DNA of 28,147 bases from contig BMAT01006161.1 in NCBI GenBank assembly GCA_019649035.1, positions 377,073 through 405,219 of the forward strand. The letters run 5' to 3'. Position 1 is the first letter of the stretch; every line of letters begins with the position of its first letter. Source of the stretch: Elysia marginata. Lineage: Eukaryota; Mollusca; Gastropoda; Plakobranchidae. The notes beneath the pieces are model-generated. The model did no database searches, was not told the origin of the DNA, and worked only from the letters and a program-made list of their open reading frames with translations. Shown here in pieces: positions 1 to 10,879 of this stretch. The translations under genes and the position numbers were made by a program.

Positions 1-172
1 AAGAGACAAACAGAGACGGCAAACAGGAGATAAATACTTCAGAAAAAAATATATATAATTTTGAAGTAAGATAAAGCAATTAATAAAGACTTGCATTATA
101 AATATGAGACGGAGATAGAGAAGGATAGACCAACAGACTGGCAAACAGACTGGCAGACAAAAAGACAGGGAG
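1..172. repeat. Degenerate GA/GACA low-complexity DNA
   Basis: The stretch is rich in A and G, with recurrent GACA, AACAG and GAGA words. It includes an exact 12-bp tandem duplication at 132-155 (unit AACAGACTGGCA). The same GACA-with-GA texture returns near 4440, 12590, 13730, 14930 and 25070, so it looks like an old, decayed compound microsatellite. No gene is visible. Confidence 0.6.
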
Positions 173-780
173 GAGAGTGAATGAAAATTACAAAGGTATG
201 ATGTAATGGAAAGAAAAAAAACTTTCCATAAGAAGGAAACTATAGTAACCGCGGTAAAGCAAACGGGTTTTTTTTATTTTTTTCAAAGAGTTTTGTGACT
301 TAACACACGGGTAGCGAAGACGAAAGAGAAAAGGAAAAAAAATATTAAAAGAATGAGTGGGGTCATAGAGTAGCTTTGCCTGGGGTGAAGACATGAAAAG
401 AGTACAAGGGCCAGCTAGCTACTGCAACCTTGCAAACAAGTGTTTTCATAGTCATGATATTCCTACTGTTAAGTCAACATTAATCCAGAATGACCATTAG
501 CTCCAGACGGCTTTCTGCCAACCATTAATGTTTCCCATTTTATTTTTAGTAGTCGCTGGTCTAAGATCATTGAAAGCCCTGCCAATTTGTCATTTCTAAA
601 ATATCAGATGTCTCTAGCCAAATATTGTGTCTTTAGCTCGAATGCTCAAGTTTTAGGTTTAACTGTTATTAAAACTTAATTATTAAAAAAATTTAAAGAC
701 ACTGCACACTCTTCGTACGGTGCTAACGATAAAACTTTCTTGACAAACGCATCCTTAGTTACGGTGCTGAAAGTTCTGTT
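173..780. other. Non-coding AT-rich stretch
   Basis: No credible reading frame on either strand; the 68-codon minus frame at 188-394 is Phe/Ser/Leu-rich and has no splice or family support. The one structure seen is a 9-bp inverted repeat (476-484 and 534-542) with a 49-nt spacer. Confidence 0.6.
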
Positions 781-782
781 TG

Positions 783-852
783 TTCGAATGGCAAGGTGGT
801 GGGCGCTAAGATTTGAAGCTATAAGTCTAGGGTTCAAATCATATTAGAAGCA
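783..852 (+). mobile_element. tRNA-like head of a degenerate SINE
   Basis: An A-box-like TGGCAAGGTGG lies at 789-799 and a B-box-like GGTTCAAATC at 831-840. Their starts are 42 bp apart, the spacing of the internal RNA polymerase III promoter in tRNA genes. The flanks do not pair into an acceptor stem and the anticodon arm is not convincing. This fits a tRNA-derived SINE better than a working tRNA. The tRNA-unrelated body probably continues downstream, perhaps to about 985, but no A-rich tail or target-site duplication fixes its end. Confidence 0.45.
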
Positions 853-988
853 CGTGATTTTTTGGTCATTTCCACTTTAATGGCCCGCCTTAATCCACTG
901 CTAATTACAGACCCCAAATCTTCCAGTCTCTGTTTATCAAGGTGACATTTAAGCATTGACCAGTTTCAAACTTATACTCTATAAATTA

Positions 989-1040
989 CTCCCCCCTACT
1001 TCCTCCTCCCCCCACCTCTTCCCGCCACCGACCCCTCTCC
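989..1040. repeat. C-rich pyrimidine tract
   Basis: Runs of four to six C alternate with short T/A breaks. The minus strand is correspondingly G-rich. The tracts could support a long-looped G-quadruplex, but loop lengths exceed the usual seven-base limit, so this is only a possibility. Confidence 0.7.
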
Positions 1041-1439
1041 AAAAAGTGACACAATTTGTGTTTTTACGCTATGAGATGTTAAATTTTGATTGTTTATCAA
1101 ATTATTATAATTCTTCATGTCTCTAGAAGCATTAGTTTCTAACAAAACAATCCTAGTTACAACCGATTGTGAAAAAAAAACCCAGAATACAGCTCAAATC
1201 AGTGCCACCGCTTTAAATTGCACGGCTTAAAGAGAAAAATTTGAAAGGCAGGACGATGGAGGAAAGCAAGGAAAAATGAACATTGCGTAGAGGAACGAGG
1301 GGGCAGGTTGAAGAAGTAAGGAGAAAAATGTAGAAATCCAATTATGAGGAAAACACCTGAAGCAGTCACCATCTCTTGTAGTGGCCGTTAGTGTTCACAC
1401 CTGGCCATCTCGCTATCAACTCTTTGATGTAACCTCGAC

Positions 1440-1614
1440 GCGCGACACGGACAGTGGTTAGCCCTGAGGCTAAAGCACACCGCTAGGCGACCTAGCTTGG
1501 CACTTTCCTCGTCCTTTTTCACACCGTCTGTTGATTTCTGACCTCAGGCTTTTTTCATGCGCGGTGTCTTTAAAGTCTCTGAGCTTCAGTTATTTATCTC
1601 TTGTAAATGTAAAA
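1440..1614 (+). mobile_element. Candidate SINE ending in the AAG array
   Basis: An A-box-like segment containing CAGTGGTTAGC sits at about 1446-1463 and a decayed B-box position near 1495. The tail (about 1566-1614) contains a GTGTCTTTAAAG then CTCTGAG stretch and ends in TGTAAATGTAAAAC. It resembles the 3' tails of tRNA-derived SINEs known from molluscs and other invertebrates, which carry a GTAAAGCGC...TGAG motif, a TATAAATG-like end and a simple triplet repeat. The direct join to an (AAG)n array fits a SINE whose tail seeded the microsatellite. The B box is poor, and no 5' target-site duplicate was identified. Confidence 0.4.
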
Positions 1615-1615
1615 C

Positions 1616-1750
1616 AAGAAGAAGAAGAAGTAGATTAAGAAGAAGAAGAAGATTGAGAAGAAGAAGAAGAAGAAGAAGAAGAAGAAGAAGAAGATTGAGA
1701 AGAAGAAGAAGAAGAAGAAGAAGAAGAAGAAGAAGAAGAAGAAGAAGAAG

Positions 1751-1794
<44 letters not shown>

Positions 1795-1833
1795 AAACAA
1801 CAACAACAACAACGACAACAGTAACAACTGCAA

Positions 1834-1875
<42 letters not shown>

Positions 1876-1886
1876 GAAAAAGAAGA
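1616..1886. repeat. Compound (AAG)n/(AAC)n triplet array
   Basis: About 270 bp of triplet repeat. AAG units fill 1616-1750, broken by GATT-type interruptions near 1631, 1653 and 1693. The cleanest AAG run is about 1700-1750 (17 units). AAC units then fill about 1751-1874 with a few variants. The open frames on both strands (Arg then Thr, or Leu then Phe runs) follow from the triplet period and are not taken as genes. Pure AAG/GAA tracts can form triplex DNA and are length-unstable. Confidence 0.97.
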
Positions 1887-2740
1887 TATCGCCAGTTTAT
1901 TTACTTAATTAAAGTTATAACGTAAAAATTCAATACTTTTTATTTCAGACTCTCAACAGGCTGGTCTCACCATAGTTTATCTTTCCATGCCCGTACCATG
2001 CGGCCATTTTGAGGCAAATACCTCCAAGCCAATCAAAACAAAGCACAGTGTAAACAATCGAGTACACAACCATCTTTAACGTCCTGGTCAAGTGAGACCT
2101 CCATAGATGAACGATACCAACACTGGTTGGACATCACTCGAGCAGCGCTAGGCAAGAGATGATTGTTTTGATTAATGTTACGTCGTGTTCCCATTAGGGC
2201 TTAAGTTGAACAGAGTGAAACCGCTAGGTCGTCTTGATTAAACTCAGAAGAAATTGTACTTTGCCTATGGTAGACTTCCGCACTATGCTCTTAAAGAGAT
2301 TGAATGACTGTTGTCCAAAATGGTGTTTTATTTTTTACGTAATGAGAGGCAGCGACGCTAAAGTGGTGCCGCTTTGTTCTGTTGAAACGATATTGATAGA
2401 TAAACTACTTGCCATATCCAAGTAAGTTTTGTAAATTTTCTTACCGTTAGTGTTGTTTTTTGTTACAAAAGAACATAGCGAAATTCATTTTCATAAAAAG
2501 TTATTATTCACTATCTTTTTTGGGGGGGTTTTGGGTTGTGTATTTCTAAAAATTAGGTCGATTTAGTACGAAAAGTTTATATTTGTGCAAAAACAAACAT
2601 TGTTCGGGACAAATTTATAGCCAATGAATCGTAAATTGCCGACCCTAAATTTCCCTAAGACTGCTCGTTTCTACGTGTGCTTTGCACGCATGCATGTACC
2701 TTCTTTTATCTCTTCTCTTCATATAACAAACAAATACACG
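1887..2740. other. Non-coding stretch, one donor-like site
   Basis: No supported gene. A strong donor-like GTAAGT occurs at 2422-2427, after an open frame of 63 codons from 2234. One alternative frame from 2248 after a CAG reads KKLYFAYGRLPHYALKEIE and then stops at once. The acceptor upstream lacks a pyrimidine tract, so I do not call an exon. Confidence 0.5.
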
Positions 2741-2754
2741 CACACCCACCTTCT

Positions 2755-2808
<54 letters not shown>
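2755..2808. repeat. C9 run and (CT)23 microsatellite
   Basis: Nine C residues (2755-2763) lead into an uninterrupted CT dinucleotide tract to 2808. Just upstream is a short CA-rich segment. The Ser/Leu (plus) and Arg/Glu (minus) runs in the overlapping open frames are products of this tract. Confidence 0.98.
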
Positions 2809-2813
<5 letters not shown>

Positions 2814-2818
2814 TCTAG

Positions 2819-4435
2819 GCATTCTAAATCCCACTTAATAAAATGCGAAAATAATAATAAACGGATCTCATTTTGTTGTGTTTTTCTATCGGGTAAAAGT
2901 GGCACACTTATTAAACTTAGATTTTGCTTCTTGTCTATTTCCTCAAACTTTTCCGAAATTTCAAAAAGATGATCTACCAGTAATTGTGGAACGAAGTGAT
3001 AAGAAAATAATAGCTTGTTCCCTACAGCACTTTTCAACCAATAGCTTTCCTCTTTTTTTGCTTTTTTTGGTTGAAACCACATTAATCTTTAGTTTATATC
3101 GGAGATCCCACATTAAGCGAAAGGGATGGTCTAGCTTTGCTGTTCTATTGTTCGATCGTTTGTGAAGATTTTAGAAACGTTTCGTCCATGAACAAACACG
3201 CTCTTTGTGTTTGATCACGTCCCTTGGCCGAGGCAAGGTTGAAGCTTGTTTGTTTTCTAAAAAGCCTGGGCGGACAGGTCATATTATATTATTTACATTT
3301 CGCTGATTCGGAATGAATAGAGGTTGTGAATAGAAGGAATATTTAAACTTTTTTTTTTTAGCCAGAGATCGTAGATGGACAGATAAGGTAGCTTGCAGGT
3401 GAAATCTGAGAAGTTTGAAAATAGGCTCGAGAAAAATAAGCAAGAAATAAATTAATGAAAGCGTTGTGCGTCTAAGCCAACGGGGTGTCAGATAATACAA
3501 CTTATATTTTAAAGGATTTTAAATAGTTATAACTGTTCGGGTTTTTGTTTGTCGTGAGCTTTGTTTTCCATCAACTCAGAACAATCGTGTTTTGTATCAT
3601 AAACAAAATCTACAGGTTTGCATGTTTTATCTCATACTCCACGCCCATTTTTCTTGAAATCTAAAATTATGAAGTTTGAAAAGAGAAAAAAAAGATAGAC
3701 GAGAAACTGAGAAAAAATGTATGAGTAGCAGTAGGCAGACAGGCGCATACAATCACACACAGAAACCATGGAAGGAGCCAGATAAAAAATGACAGGGAGT
3801 TTGTCTGCGTAACAAAATCTTGAACTTGTTCATGAAAAATAGTATAAAATGAGGTGGAAATGGAAGGGTAGATGGAGAGAAGGAAAAGTAATTTGTAGAT
3901 AAATAGATTAATGACAAGGACATACTTAGACAGCTCGGCGCTAAAAAAAAACCACAGACAAATAAATAGTACCCAGGGCAAATTTCCAGTTAAGTATATT
4001 CTTAATTCTATCGCAGTTAACAAAGAGGAGAAAAATAACTCTTAAAATTTTTACTTGATGACCGGAAAAGCTCTGTTTGTATTGTCAATTCTTTCTGTTT
4101 ACTCACACTAAAAACTATTCCTCTATGATTCTGGGTTGGCTGAAGAGGCTCTTCTCAATCCCCAAGGCAACTGTCGCATTTTAAATCAGCGTAGTATACT
4201 AGTGGTATGAGTGTTGAATTCAAGATTGTGGAAAGGCGCAAGGGACACTATGAAGGGAAACGCCTTTCAGAAAATAATATTCTAAATACATTATTGGATA
4301 AGTTTAATATAATTTGATTTTTTTCGGCAGATTAAATTCATTTACTATATGGGATAGGCTGATCATAAGATAAACATTTTGAAACGTGCTCTGACAGGGG
4401 AGCGATGTTTCAAGAAAAAGAGATTCATTAGCAGG
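2819..4435. other. AT-rich non-coding stretch
   Basis: Frames at 2878-3165 (plus) and 2645-3082 (minus) overlap each other. The minus frame runs through the CT tract, and neither has splice signals or a recognisable motif. 3279-3500 and 3667-4023 (minus) are hydrophobic, Phe-rich shadows of A-rich sequence. 3660-3900 is purine-rich with GACA words. Nothing else seen. Confidence 0.6.
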
Positions 4436-4619
4436 TAGACTTACAGACAGACGACTGCACAGACTCAAGCTAGCGAATAAATACAGGGTGAAAAAGAGAC
4501 AAAGATATGCAAACGAGAAAGAACAGTAAAATGAAGAAGGAAGCAAAGAACAGATAGTAGGAATGAGAGATAGAGACACACACACAGAGAGAAAGAAAGA
4601 GAGAGAGAGAGAGAGAGAG
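4436..4619. repeat. Purine-rich tract ending in (AC)5 and (GA)n
   Basis: Degenerate GACA/GAAA words lead into (AC)5 at 4576-4585 and GA/GAAA repeats at 4586-4619. The minus-strand Ser/Leu-rich open frame at 4304-4699 is a shadow of this tract. Confidence 0.9.
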
Positions 4620-6860
4620 CATTCTGGTGGCTTTATTGAATTAGAGTCATTAGTCCTAGTGATATTGGTGCTAGTGATTATAGTAGTTTCTGTAGTCAAA
4701 CAGATCCTAGGTGATTATAATCCTCTTGCCATTGACTAAGTCAAGAAAGGACGAATAAAGTCGTGCTGTACGGCGCTTATAAGGAGGGGATATTTTTTTT
4801 ACCGAATATTCCTATACGGGTTCAAAATCTTAAAACTTATTCTTAAAAACGGAGACTAAGAAGAGTATTTTGGTCTTCTTTCCGCTCCAGTTTGTCGCAT
4901 TGATTTATAAGACTTCAGTTCGTTTCGTAGCTCTTTGTTGGCTTCCTTTGTTTTCTTCCCAGTGGATGGCTTCCTCGGACTTGTATTTCTTTAAACCCAA
5001 AGCAAAGTAAACCGAAGAAAAGAGAGAATAACTCTAGATTTCAAGTATTACTTCACAAAGAAAAGTTTTGTTTTAATTTTAAAAAAGTTTTTTTCGCGCC
5101 CCAATATTTTTCAAACCTCTAAGAATAATGCTTAAAAAGACTTGGAGTTGAAGCAAAGCAGAAAAACAAGATAGCTAAACTGGGGCTCAAGTTTTCAACG
5201 CACTAAGTTCGAAGTTTCACTAGTTTGTGTCGAAGTGAAGAACCAACGCAAATATTTGGGAATATAATGGAGAAATAACTAGCACTGGTACCAAAGTCTC
5301 AAGTGATAAAGAAATACTCTTGGCACACAGAGACTTTTTCAATCACAGGCAACGGCGGCTTAACAAGACTTTTCAGTTGAGGCAGCGTCGAGCTTCTTTA
5401 TCACTCTCGAGATGTCCACTCAAAGGACACTTAATGGTCAAACACGCGCACCCTGTCCAATCTAACAGGCCGCAATAACCACAGCACCAGTTTTATCTGT
5501 TATTCTTCTTTATCTCAGCAAGTACCATCAAACCAAGCATCAGCTGCAGCAAACTACCGCAGGCTGCCTGTTTGGAGAGTAACAAAAGGGAAAAGAAGAA
5601 GCAAAGATCGGCCAGGACATGGCGCCTGCCCTTTGCGCAAAGAGCTAGCTTGCCTTTCTTTCAAAAGTGCCACCAAAACATGCCCTTCACTTTATATAAA
5701 TCCTGCAAAAGTAGCGTTCTCTGTCCTTTCCACACGCCATGCCGATGAATAAAATGGACTCTTTCACGATAATTCCTAAACATGAAGAAAGGGCTGGAGC
5801 CGGGGGGGGGGGGGGCAAGGGAAACACTCCAAAGATAACTTGTCGCAGAGCCTCATAAGAAGTATGTATTAATACTTCACGTGATGTAAGCATATCTTAA
5901 CAACTCGTATCTCAATCAGAAAACTCACATGTTTGGTGAGTACTTGGTTGAAGAACTGTTGATCGCAAAATAAAAAAAAATAGGCAAGAGTAACACCATC
6001 AAAGGCTTCAAATCTAAAACACAGCTCCCGCCATCTTGTTCACTAAAAGCTAGAGATGGAAGCCAAGTGGGGCTTGTGATATTAACTACAGGATTAGTCT
6101 CAAATTATCTCCTTTTTAAAAGCCTCTTATGACTTTATCCGTAACCACCACAGAGAGCTTACGCCTACCGTGGTTGACATTCGAACACCAGGTCCTCTAA
6201 GCCCTATTCTAGATTGTAAAAACAACATTACCATTCTGGAGGTCTGGATGTCTCACTGAGGAAGTTTGTTGCGTGTTTTTCGCAGAAACGCTGTATCAAA
6301 GAGTTTCATGTCAATCTCTGAATTTTCTAGGTACACTTCTTAATTTCGTTTCCTTTTCTACGGAGCAATTATCTAGGAGTAAGACTGCTTGTTAACTTTT
6401 AAGAACCCTAAGTTTTAGTTTCTAGAGCTACAAGAGTTCACGTCAATCGTATAAGGATACATAGTCTCTTCCTAAAAAGTGTCTAACTTGAGCTGATTGC
6501 TAACATCTACCTAAAACACAATTTCCTTGCTAACGCATTATATTTTTTATAAGCATTCTAGAAGCTTTAAATTTTAAGGAATATCCCTAGGCACCCGCAG
6601 CAATAGATGGGTGGTGAATTGTTAAGAAAAGAAACAGTCTACGGATATAGAAAAAACCGAGTATTTTAAAGTTTGACTAAGAATGGGGCAAATTATATAT
6701 TGAGAAATTTCAAGTAAATCAGGTTTTTTTTGGCTTCTTAATACAACACCGCATCATTATGTCCTCTGCCTGAACTCGGAAAGTTGTCAGTTGAAGGCTT
6801 TCCAATTAGCGAGTTGATTGGCGTCTCCTGTAGAAACAAGGCCGAATTTCTCAGAGCGAG
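4620..6860. other. Non-coding stretch with one G14 run
   Basis: No supported gene over about 2.2 kb. 5340-5720 is somewhat GC-richer and lower in simple repeats than its surroundings, but stops interrupt every frame and no splice-bounded exon stands out. A GTGAGT donor-like site is at 5935-5940. The rest is AT-rich with T- and A-runs. A 14-G homopolymer is listed separately. Confidence 0.6.
5802..5815. repeat. Poly-G run of 14
   Basis: Fourteen consecutive G on the plus strand. It gives the Pro run in the minus-strand open frame 5687-5893, which I take to be an artefact. Runs this long are also prone to sequencing length error. Confidence 0.97.
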
Positions 6861-6864
6861 AGGA

Positions 6865-6915
6865 CAAGAGAGAAAGAGATAGATAGAGAGAGAGAAAGAG
6901 AAAGAAAGAGAGAGA
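6865..6915. repeat. Imperfect (GA)n/(GATA) microsatellite
   Basis: GA dinucleotides with GAAA and GATA variants. It produces the Ser/Leu-rich segment of the minus frame at 6787-7074. Confidence 0.92.
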
Positions 6916-9120
6916 ATAATCAGAGCAGAGGCTAGGGTCAGTTGTTAGATGACTGAGTGAAGGACCAGGCAGAAAGTGGGCGCGATATATAATATTGTAA
7001 AACAGGGGTCCAGCAAACAGGCAAACAAGAAGCGTACGCTCTGATTCCCCGGGGCTTGATATTGTCTGTGTCAACAGAGGACGCAGCCTTAGGATTGGGT
7101 GACTCTAGCTGCTCTAGGATGTCTTCGTGGAAGAAATAGACAGTGAGGAATGGAAAGAGTGAGTTAAGGTGGAAAAGGGATATGGAGATGAAGACACGAA
7201 TTCAATGAGAAAATGGAGAGAAAGAAGAAAGAGGGGGAGAGAATAAAAGCGGCAGAAAAGAAGTTGGAAGAGCAAATGGAAAAGACAGACAGGCGCTGAA
7301 ATGCGCTAAGAAACAAATAAAAAGTGGAAAAAGCAAATTAAATTGCTTCTGTAATAAAAGCGAAAGAACATATTGATACTGTATGGGCTGATAGAAAACG
7401 AAGGGCGAAAGAAAGAAGAGAGAACGGAACGAAGAAGAAGTCAAAGGAGTGAGCAAAAAGCAAGGACCGAGGTTATAAGACACAGTGTATAAAATTGAAC
7501 TCCCAGCGTATCTCTGTGACTCTGAGTCTGGCCAATTCCACGAGTAACTAATGGTGTGTCCACAGCACTCTGGACATGTCCTGACATCGGGAAAACACAA
7601 CTCTCACAGAGTCAAGAAAGCGAGCTACTCAGCTGAGATGAACAATCTTAATTACATCCGCCTTCAAGGCCTAAGTCTTCCCAGAATAATCCAGTGATGT
7701 TTTTGTGTCCTGTTCCTTCATATTTAGTAAACATGCCAATAGTAGTGTTTGTTCTGCCTGATGATGTTTCTTGAGTGACCAGTACAACAAAGAGGAAAAA
7801 AACACATGAAGGAAATAAAGAGCAATAATCATATAGGTTATCGTGATACTTGATGGTTACAACCATATGCAGAGTCAACGGCAAATGCGTGCATGAAGTT
7901 TATTAGACCTTTTATACAAACTCGGTTCCTAAAAAATGAGCAATAATCTATGAACACAGATGAAAATTAAAATATGATTTATCGATTCAAAATTGCCATT
8001 TATTAAATATAACGTAAATTTAGAAAAACTGCGAATGAAGGGCAGCTTTAAGATAGAACATGACATCGCAATAAAATTATCTTGACACCTGAACCAGGTC
8101 CTTTGTTTTATTGTGCCTGGTAGTATGCCATTTTACCTGTTATTATTAAAAAAGAAACTTTTAGCTCATTATTGTATTTTTTGCCTTTTGTTATTCACTA
8201 ATTTTGTTTCCTTTGTGAGCCGTCTTCTTCATACGTTAAGGTGGCAAGAGGTTCAAAATGAAGTTAGGTCTCCACCGTTACAGAGAAATAACGCCTGGGC
8301 GACAGACATGTCAAATTGCATTACAGGACACCATCTTCCTCACTTCCCGGGCGAGCACGCTAGTTGGTTCGTCAGGGTTTTGTCTTTGCCTGGCATGTGA
8401 GGATCACACCCTTCAGATTCCGGTCGGTGAGTGAGGAAGATGAGCGGTTGAAGAAGAAGGTGTCCGAGAGAAAAAGGAGATTGACAGCAAAATTCGCTTT
8501 GTTCGTTAATTTACAACAGGGAGGAAGATCTCTGTTTCTTCTTCTTTGATGGCTAAAGTAATAAGAGTGTGCGTGGAGTTTGCCTTTGAAAGCGAACTTA
8601 TGTAGGCGAAGCTAATATGTTTCGTTCGAGGGAGTACTAAAAACGGTATTAAGGGTGAAAAGATTAAAAAGGAAAGAATAAAAAAACAGAAAAAGGAGAA
8701 AAATAGAAAGAGCGAGACAGAGAAAAAAAAGAGGGAGAAGTAAAGAGAGAAGACAGAAACACAGAATTGAAAAAAAAAGTTTACCAAATACGAAGTATAA
8801 AAAATCATACTTTTAAATTATCCACATGTCAAGTTATCTTTATTTAAAACTTAGGTATTGCAAATAAGGATTATTATCAGCCAAACATTTATGCAGATTG
8901 TAATGTTATTCTACAAAGTAATATAAATGGAAAAGAAACCGGACAGTTTTAGTCCATCTCTTGTTGTTTCTCGTCCTTATCACGTTATTTAAAGAGACAG
9001 GCGAAAATGAAAGCCTATGCTCACTTGCACTCGGCAAAGCCCTTTCAAATTTAATTGGCATGTCGAGACCCCGTGCATCATACCCCAAGAGCACTGGGTT
9101 TTATTCATTATAGAATTAAC
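6916..9120. other. Purine-rich and AT-rich non-coding stretch
   Basis: 7135-7480 and 8640-8775 are strongly A+G-rich on the plus strand; their minus-strand frames are Leu/Ser/Phe-rich shadows. 8113-8400 is open on the plus strand (95 codons) but has no bounding splice sites or recognised domain. A donor-like GTGAGT is at 8425-8430. The minus frames at 7202-7600 and 8906-9219 begin with less biased sequence, but have nothing that proves coding. Confidence 0.55.
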
Positions 9121-9141
9121 TCGGGTTGAAACCCCCGTCTT

Positions 9142-9189
9142 TGGTTGAACAGCGCGTCCAGACCCTCTCTGTGGGTGAACAGCGCGTCC
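9142..9189. repeat. 30-bp-period partial tandem repeat
   Basis: The 18-bp segment at 9142-9159 recurs at 9172-9189 with one mismatch; the core TGAACAGCGCGTCC is identical. The period is 30 bp. The block is CpG-richer than its neighbourhood and lies where two minus frames and one plus frame are open together (about 9116-9356). The multiple of three keeps every frame open, so open frames here are weak evidence of coding. Confidence 0.85.
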
Positions 9190-9416
9190 TCTCATGTAGG
9201 AACCTGGTCGGTGTTTCATCTGGACTGGAAGCCATAACAGAATCAGACAGGGTGGCTTTCAGACCACGTCCAATCGACTCGTCTTCAACCCTTTTGTCTT
9301 TAATGCACTGCATTCCTGTTCTGTCTAATTTTGAGAAAAGGTCTCAGCTGACGTGATTTTGTATTATGTTATAAAATTATTTTGTCTGATTTTTGTGCTA
9401 CACCTCAACTTTATTC

Positions 9417-9660
9417 AACGCCTCCTTTCTTTTCCTCCTTCTTCTCCTCATCTTCCTCCTCTTCTCCTTCTCTCTTCTTCTTCTCCTGCTTATTCTTTCT
9501 TTATTCTTTGTCTTTACCTTCGCCTACTTATTTCTTCTTCTCCCTCCTCCTCCTTATTTTCTACTTTTTTTCTCCTTCTTTACCCTCGTCCCTTAATCAT
9601 CTTTAAATTTTTTCTTCATCCTCAATTTTCTTCATCTCTCTCACTCATTCTTTATTTCGA
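9417..9660. repeat. Pyrimidine-rich TCC/TTC tract
   Basis: About 240 bp almost wholly of C and T on the plus strand, with degenerate TCC, TTC and TCTCC words. Three overlapping plus-strand frames of Ser/Leu/Phe/Pro are open here only because of this bias. Confidence 0.9.
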
Positions 9661-10660
9661 CCCGCCCATTTAATGCTTGCAATGCTAACATCATGTTTAC
9701 CCTTTATGGGTTTGTTTTAACTCAACCCTAATTCATTATCTTCTGTAAAAACTCTTTCTGTTTTCTTCATCTTCTTACTTTGTTATCCGTTGTTCCTAAG
9801 TGGGGCCTCAGAGTTTATAGGAATCCCAACATCTTTTGTTCTCTCCACTCTAATGGCATTACCTTTCCCTCAAGGTTTTGTTAATGTTTCTCAGAGTACG
9901 GCAACAGAATAGCGTGAGCTCTGAGTGGAACACAAGCCTGGAGTCACGACATGCAGTTCCTGTGTCCAAGACCTAAAGATCTTTTGTCTCAAGAGAATCT
10001 GCTCGGACACCGAGGCTATTCATACACTGCATTGAACTCTGAACCCCATCTCTACTCACACACTAGGCGCCCTTTGACCTTACGTGCCATTCACGCACGC
10101 GCACAATAGCGGACGAGGAGTCTGAACTTTTATGACCTCATTGATGATGTGGCTTTGATGAGCAAGGTCGTTGTGTTTAAGGTCGAAGAGTTCGCAAACG
10201 AGAACACCACACATTCAAGCGACTGGATCTTACCATCGTAAATAAAGGGCGTGGGTTTTCGCAAACTGGAAGAGACATTTTGCAACATATTGAAGTTAAT
10301 AGAGAGGCAAAACGCTTTCATAGTTCTCTTTATGTTTACCACTTTGAAAGGTTAGATTAAAAGAGAAGACAAGGAAATAAAAAACCAAATATTAATGTCA
10401 AATTCGTCTCCCCAAAATCAAAGCGATATAGTTACATGATTATTGATCATTCTTAAAATAGTATCTGGATTAAAAAAGGCGTGGGGGTTGGGGGATGAAC
10501 ATAAAGTAGAGAACCGTAACACTTCAGAAACTTTGCGTAATGAAAACCTAATAATAATTGATTCAGGTGATGGCCTCGTAACGTGGGTATAATCTAGTCC
10601 CTGTACCCTCTGGACCTTTGTTTTGAACACCAAAAAGATGCTATTTATTTTTTCTCACAG
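9661..10660. other. Non-coding stretch upstream of exon candidate
   Basis: No supported gene. On the minus strand a frame at 10130-10342 includes a donor-like GGTAAGA read at about 10231-10237, but the upstream acceptor is poor. 9800-10100 is mixed-composition sequence without a splice-bounded frame. The polypyrimidine tract and CAG at 10644-10660 belong to the candidate exon that follows. Confidence 0.5.
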
Positions 10661-10879
10661 AACAAGTTTACGTGCTATCTAAATATGTACTCGTCGAGTA
10701 CTCCTTGGCAAACGACTGTGGACTTACTAAGCATAAATTAAGTCCGGTTATCAAGGCCATGCAAGATGTTTGCTTAAAATTGCCTGCGTGGTTTGGTCCC
10801 AAGACATTCGATGACCTTGCCTACAATATTGATTACACAAACAGGCATGTCAAGATGGATAAGTGGGTAACAATCAATG
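10661..10879 (+). CDS. Candidate internal exon, unknown protein
   Basis: A good 3' splice site (T-rich tract then CTCACAG, ending at 10660) opens a frame of 72 codons. It ends in a 5' splice-like AATG/GTAAAA junction at 10879/10880. The exon carries two nucleotides of a split codon at its start and one at its end. The predicted peptide is mixed and globular-looking, with no low-complexity bias. It includes KLSPVIKAMQDVC followed by LPAWFGPKTFDDLAYNID and ends in KMDKWVTIN. Two Cys and three Trp/Phe are suggestive of a folded domain, but I do not recognise the family. If the donor is not used, the frame stops at 10888-10890, making this a terminal exon. A GTAACA six bases after the last Lys codon is a weaker alternative donor. 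The 3'-splice signal is the strongest evidence; chance remains possible for a frame of this length. Confidence 0.33.

Noticed and set aside
831-840. Functional tRNA gene at the B box
   Set aside because: No acceptor-stem pairing and no convincing anticodon arm; a SINE fossil is more likely.
1557-1925. 122-codon Arg/Thr open frame on plus and 93-codon Leu/Phe frame on minus
   Set aside because: Both are direct translations of the AAG/AAC triplet array; the period of three keeps all frames open.
2234-2425. Exon ending at GTAAGT 2422
   Set aside because: The donor is good, but there is no pyrimidine-rich acceptor and the most protein-like frame stops 19 codons in.
9353-9673. Three overlapping plus frames rich in Ser, Leu and Phe
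   Set aside because: Simultaneous opening in all three frames is explained by pyrimidine bias, in which stop codons cannot form.
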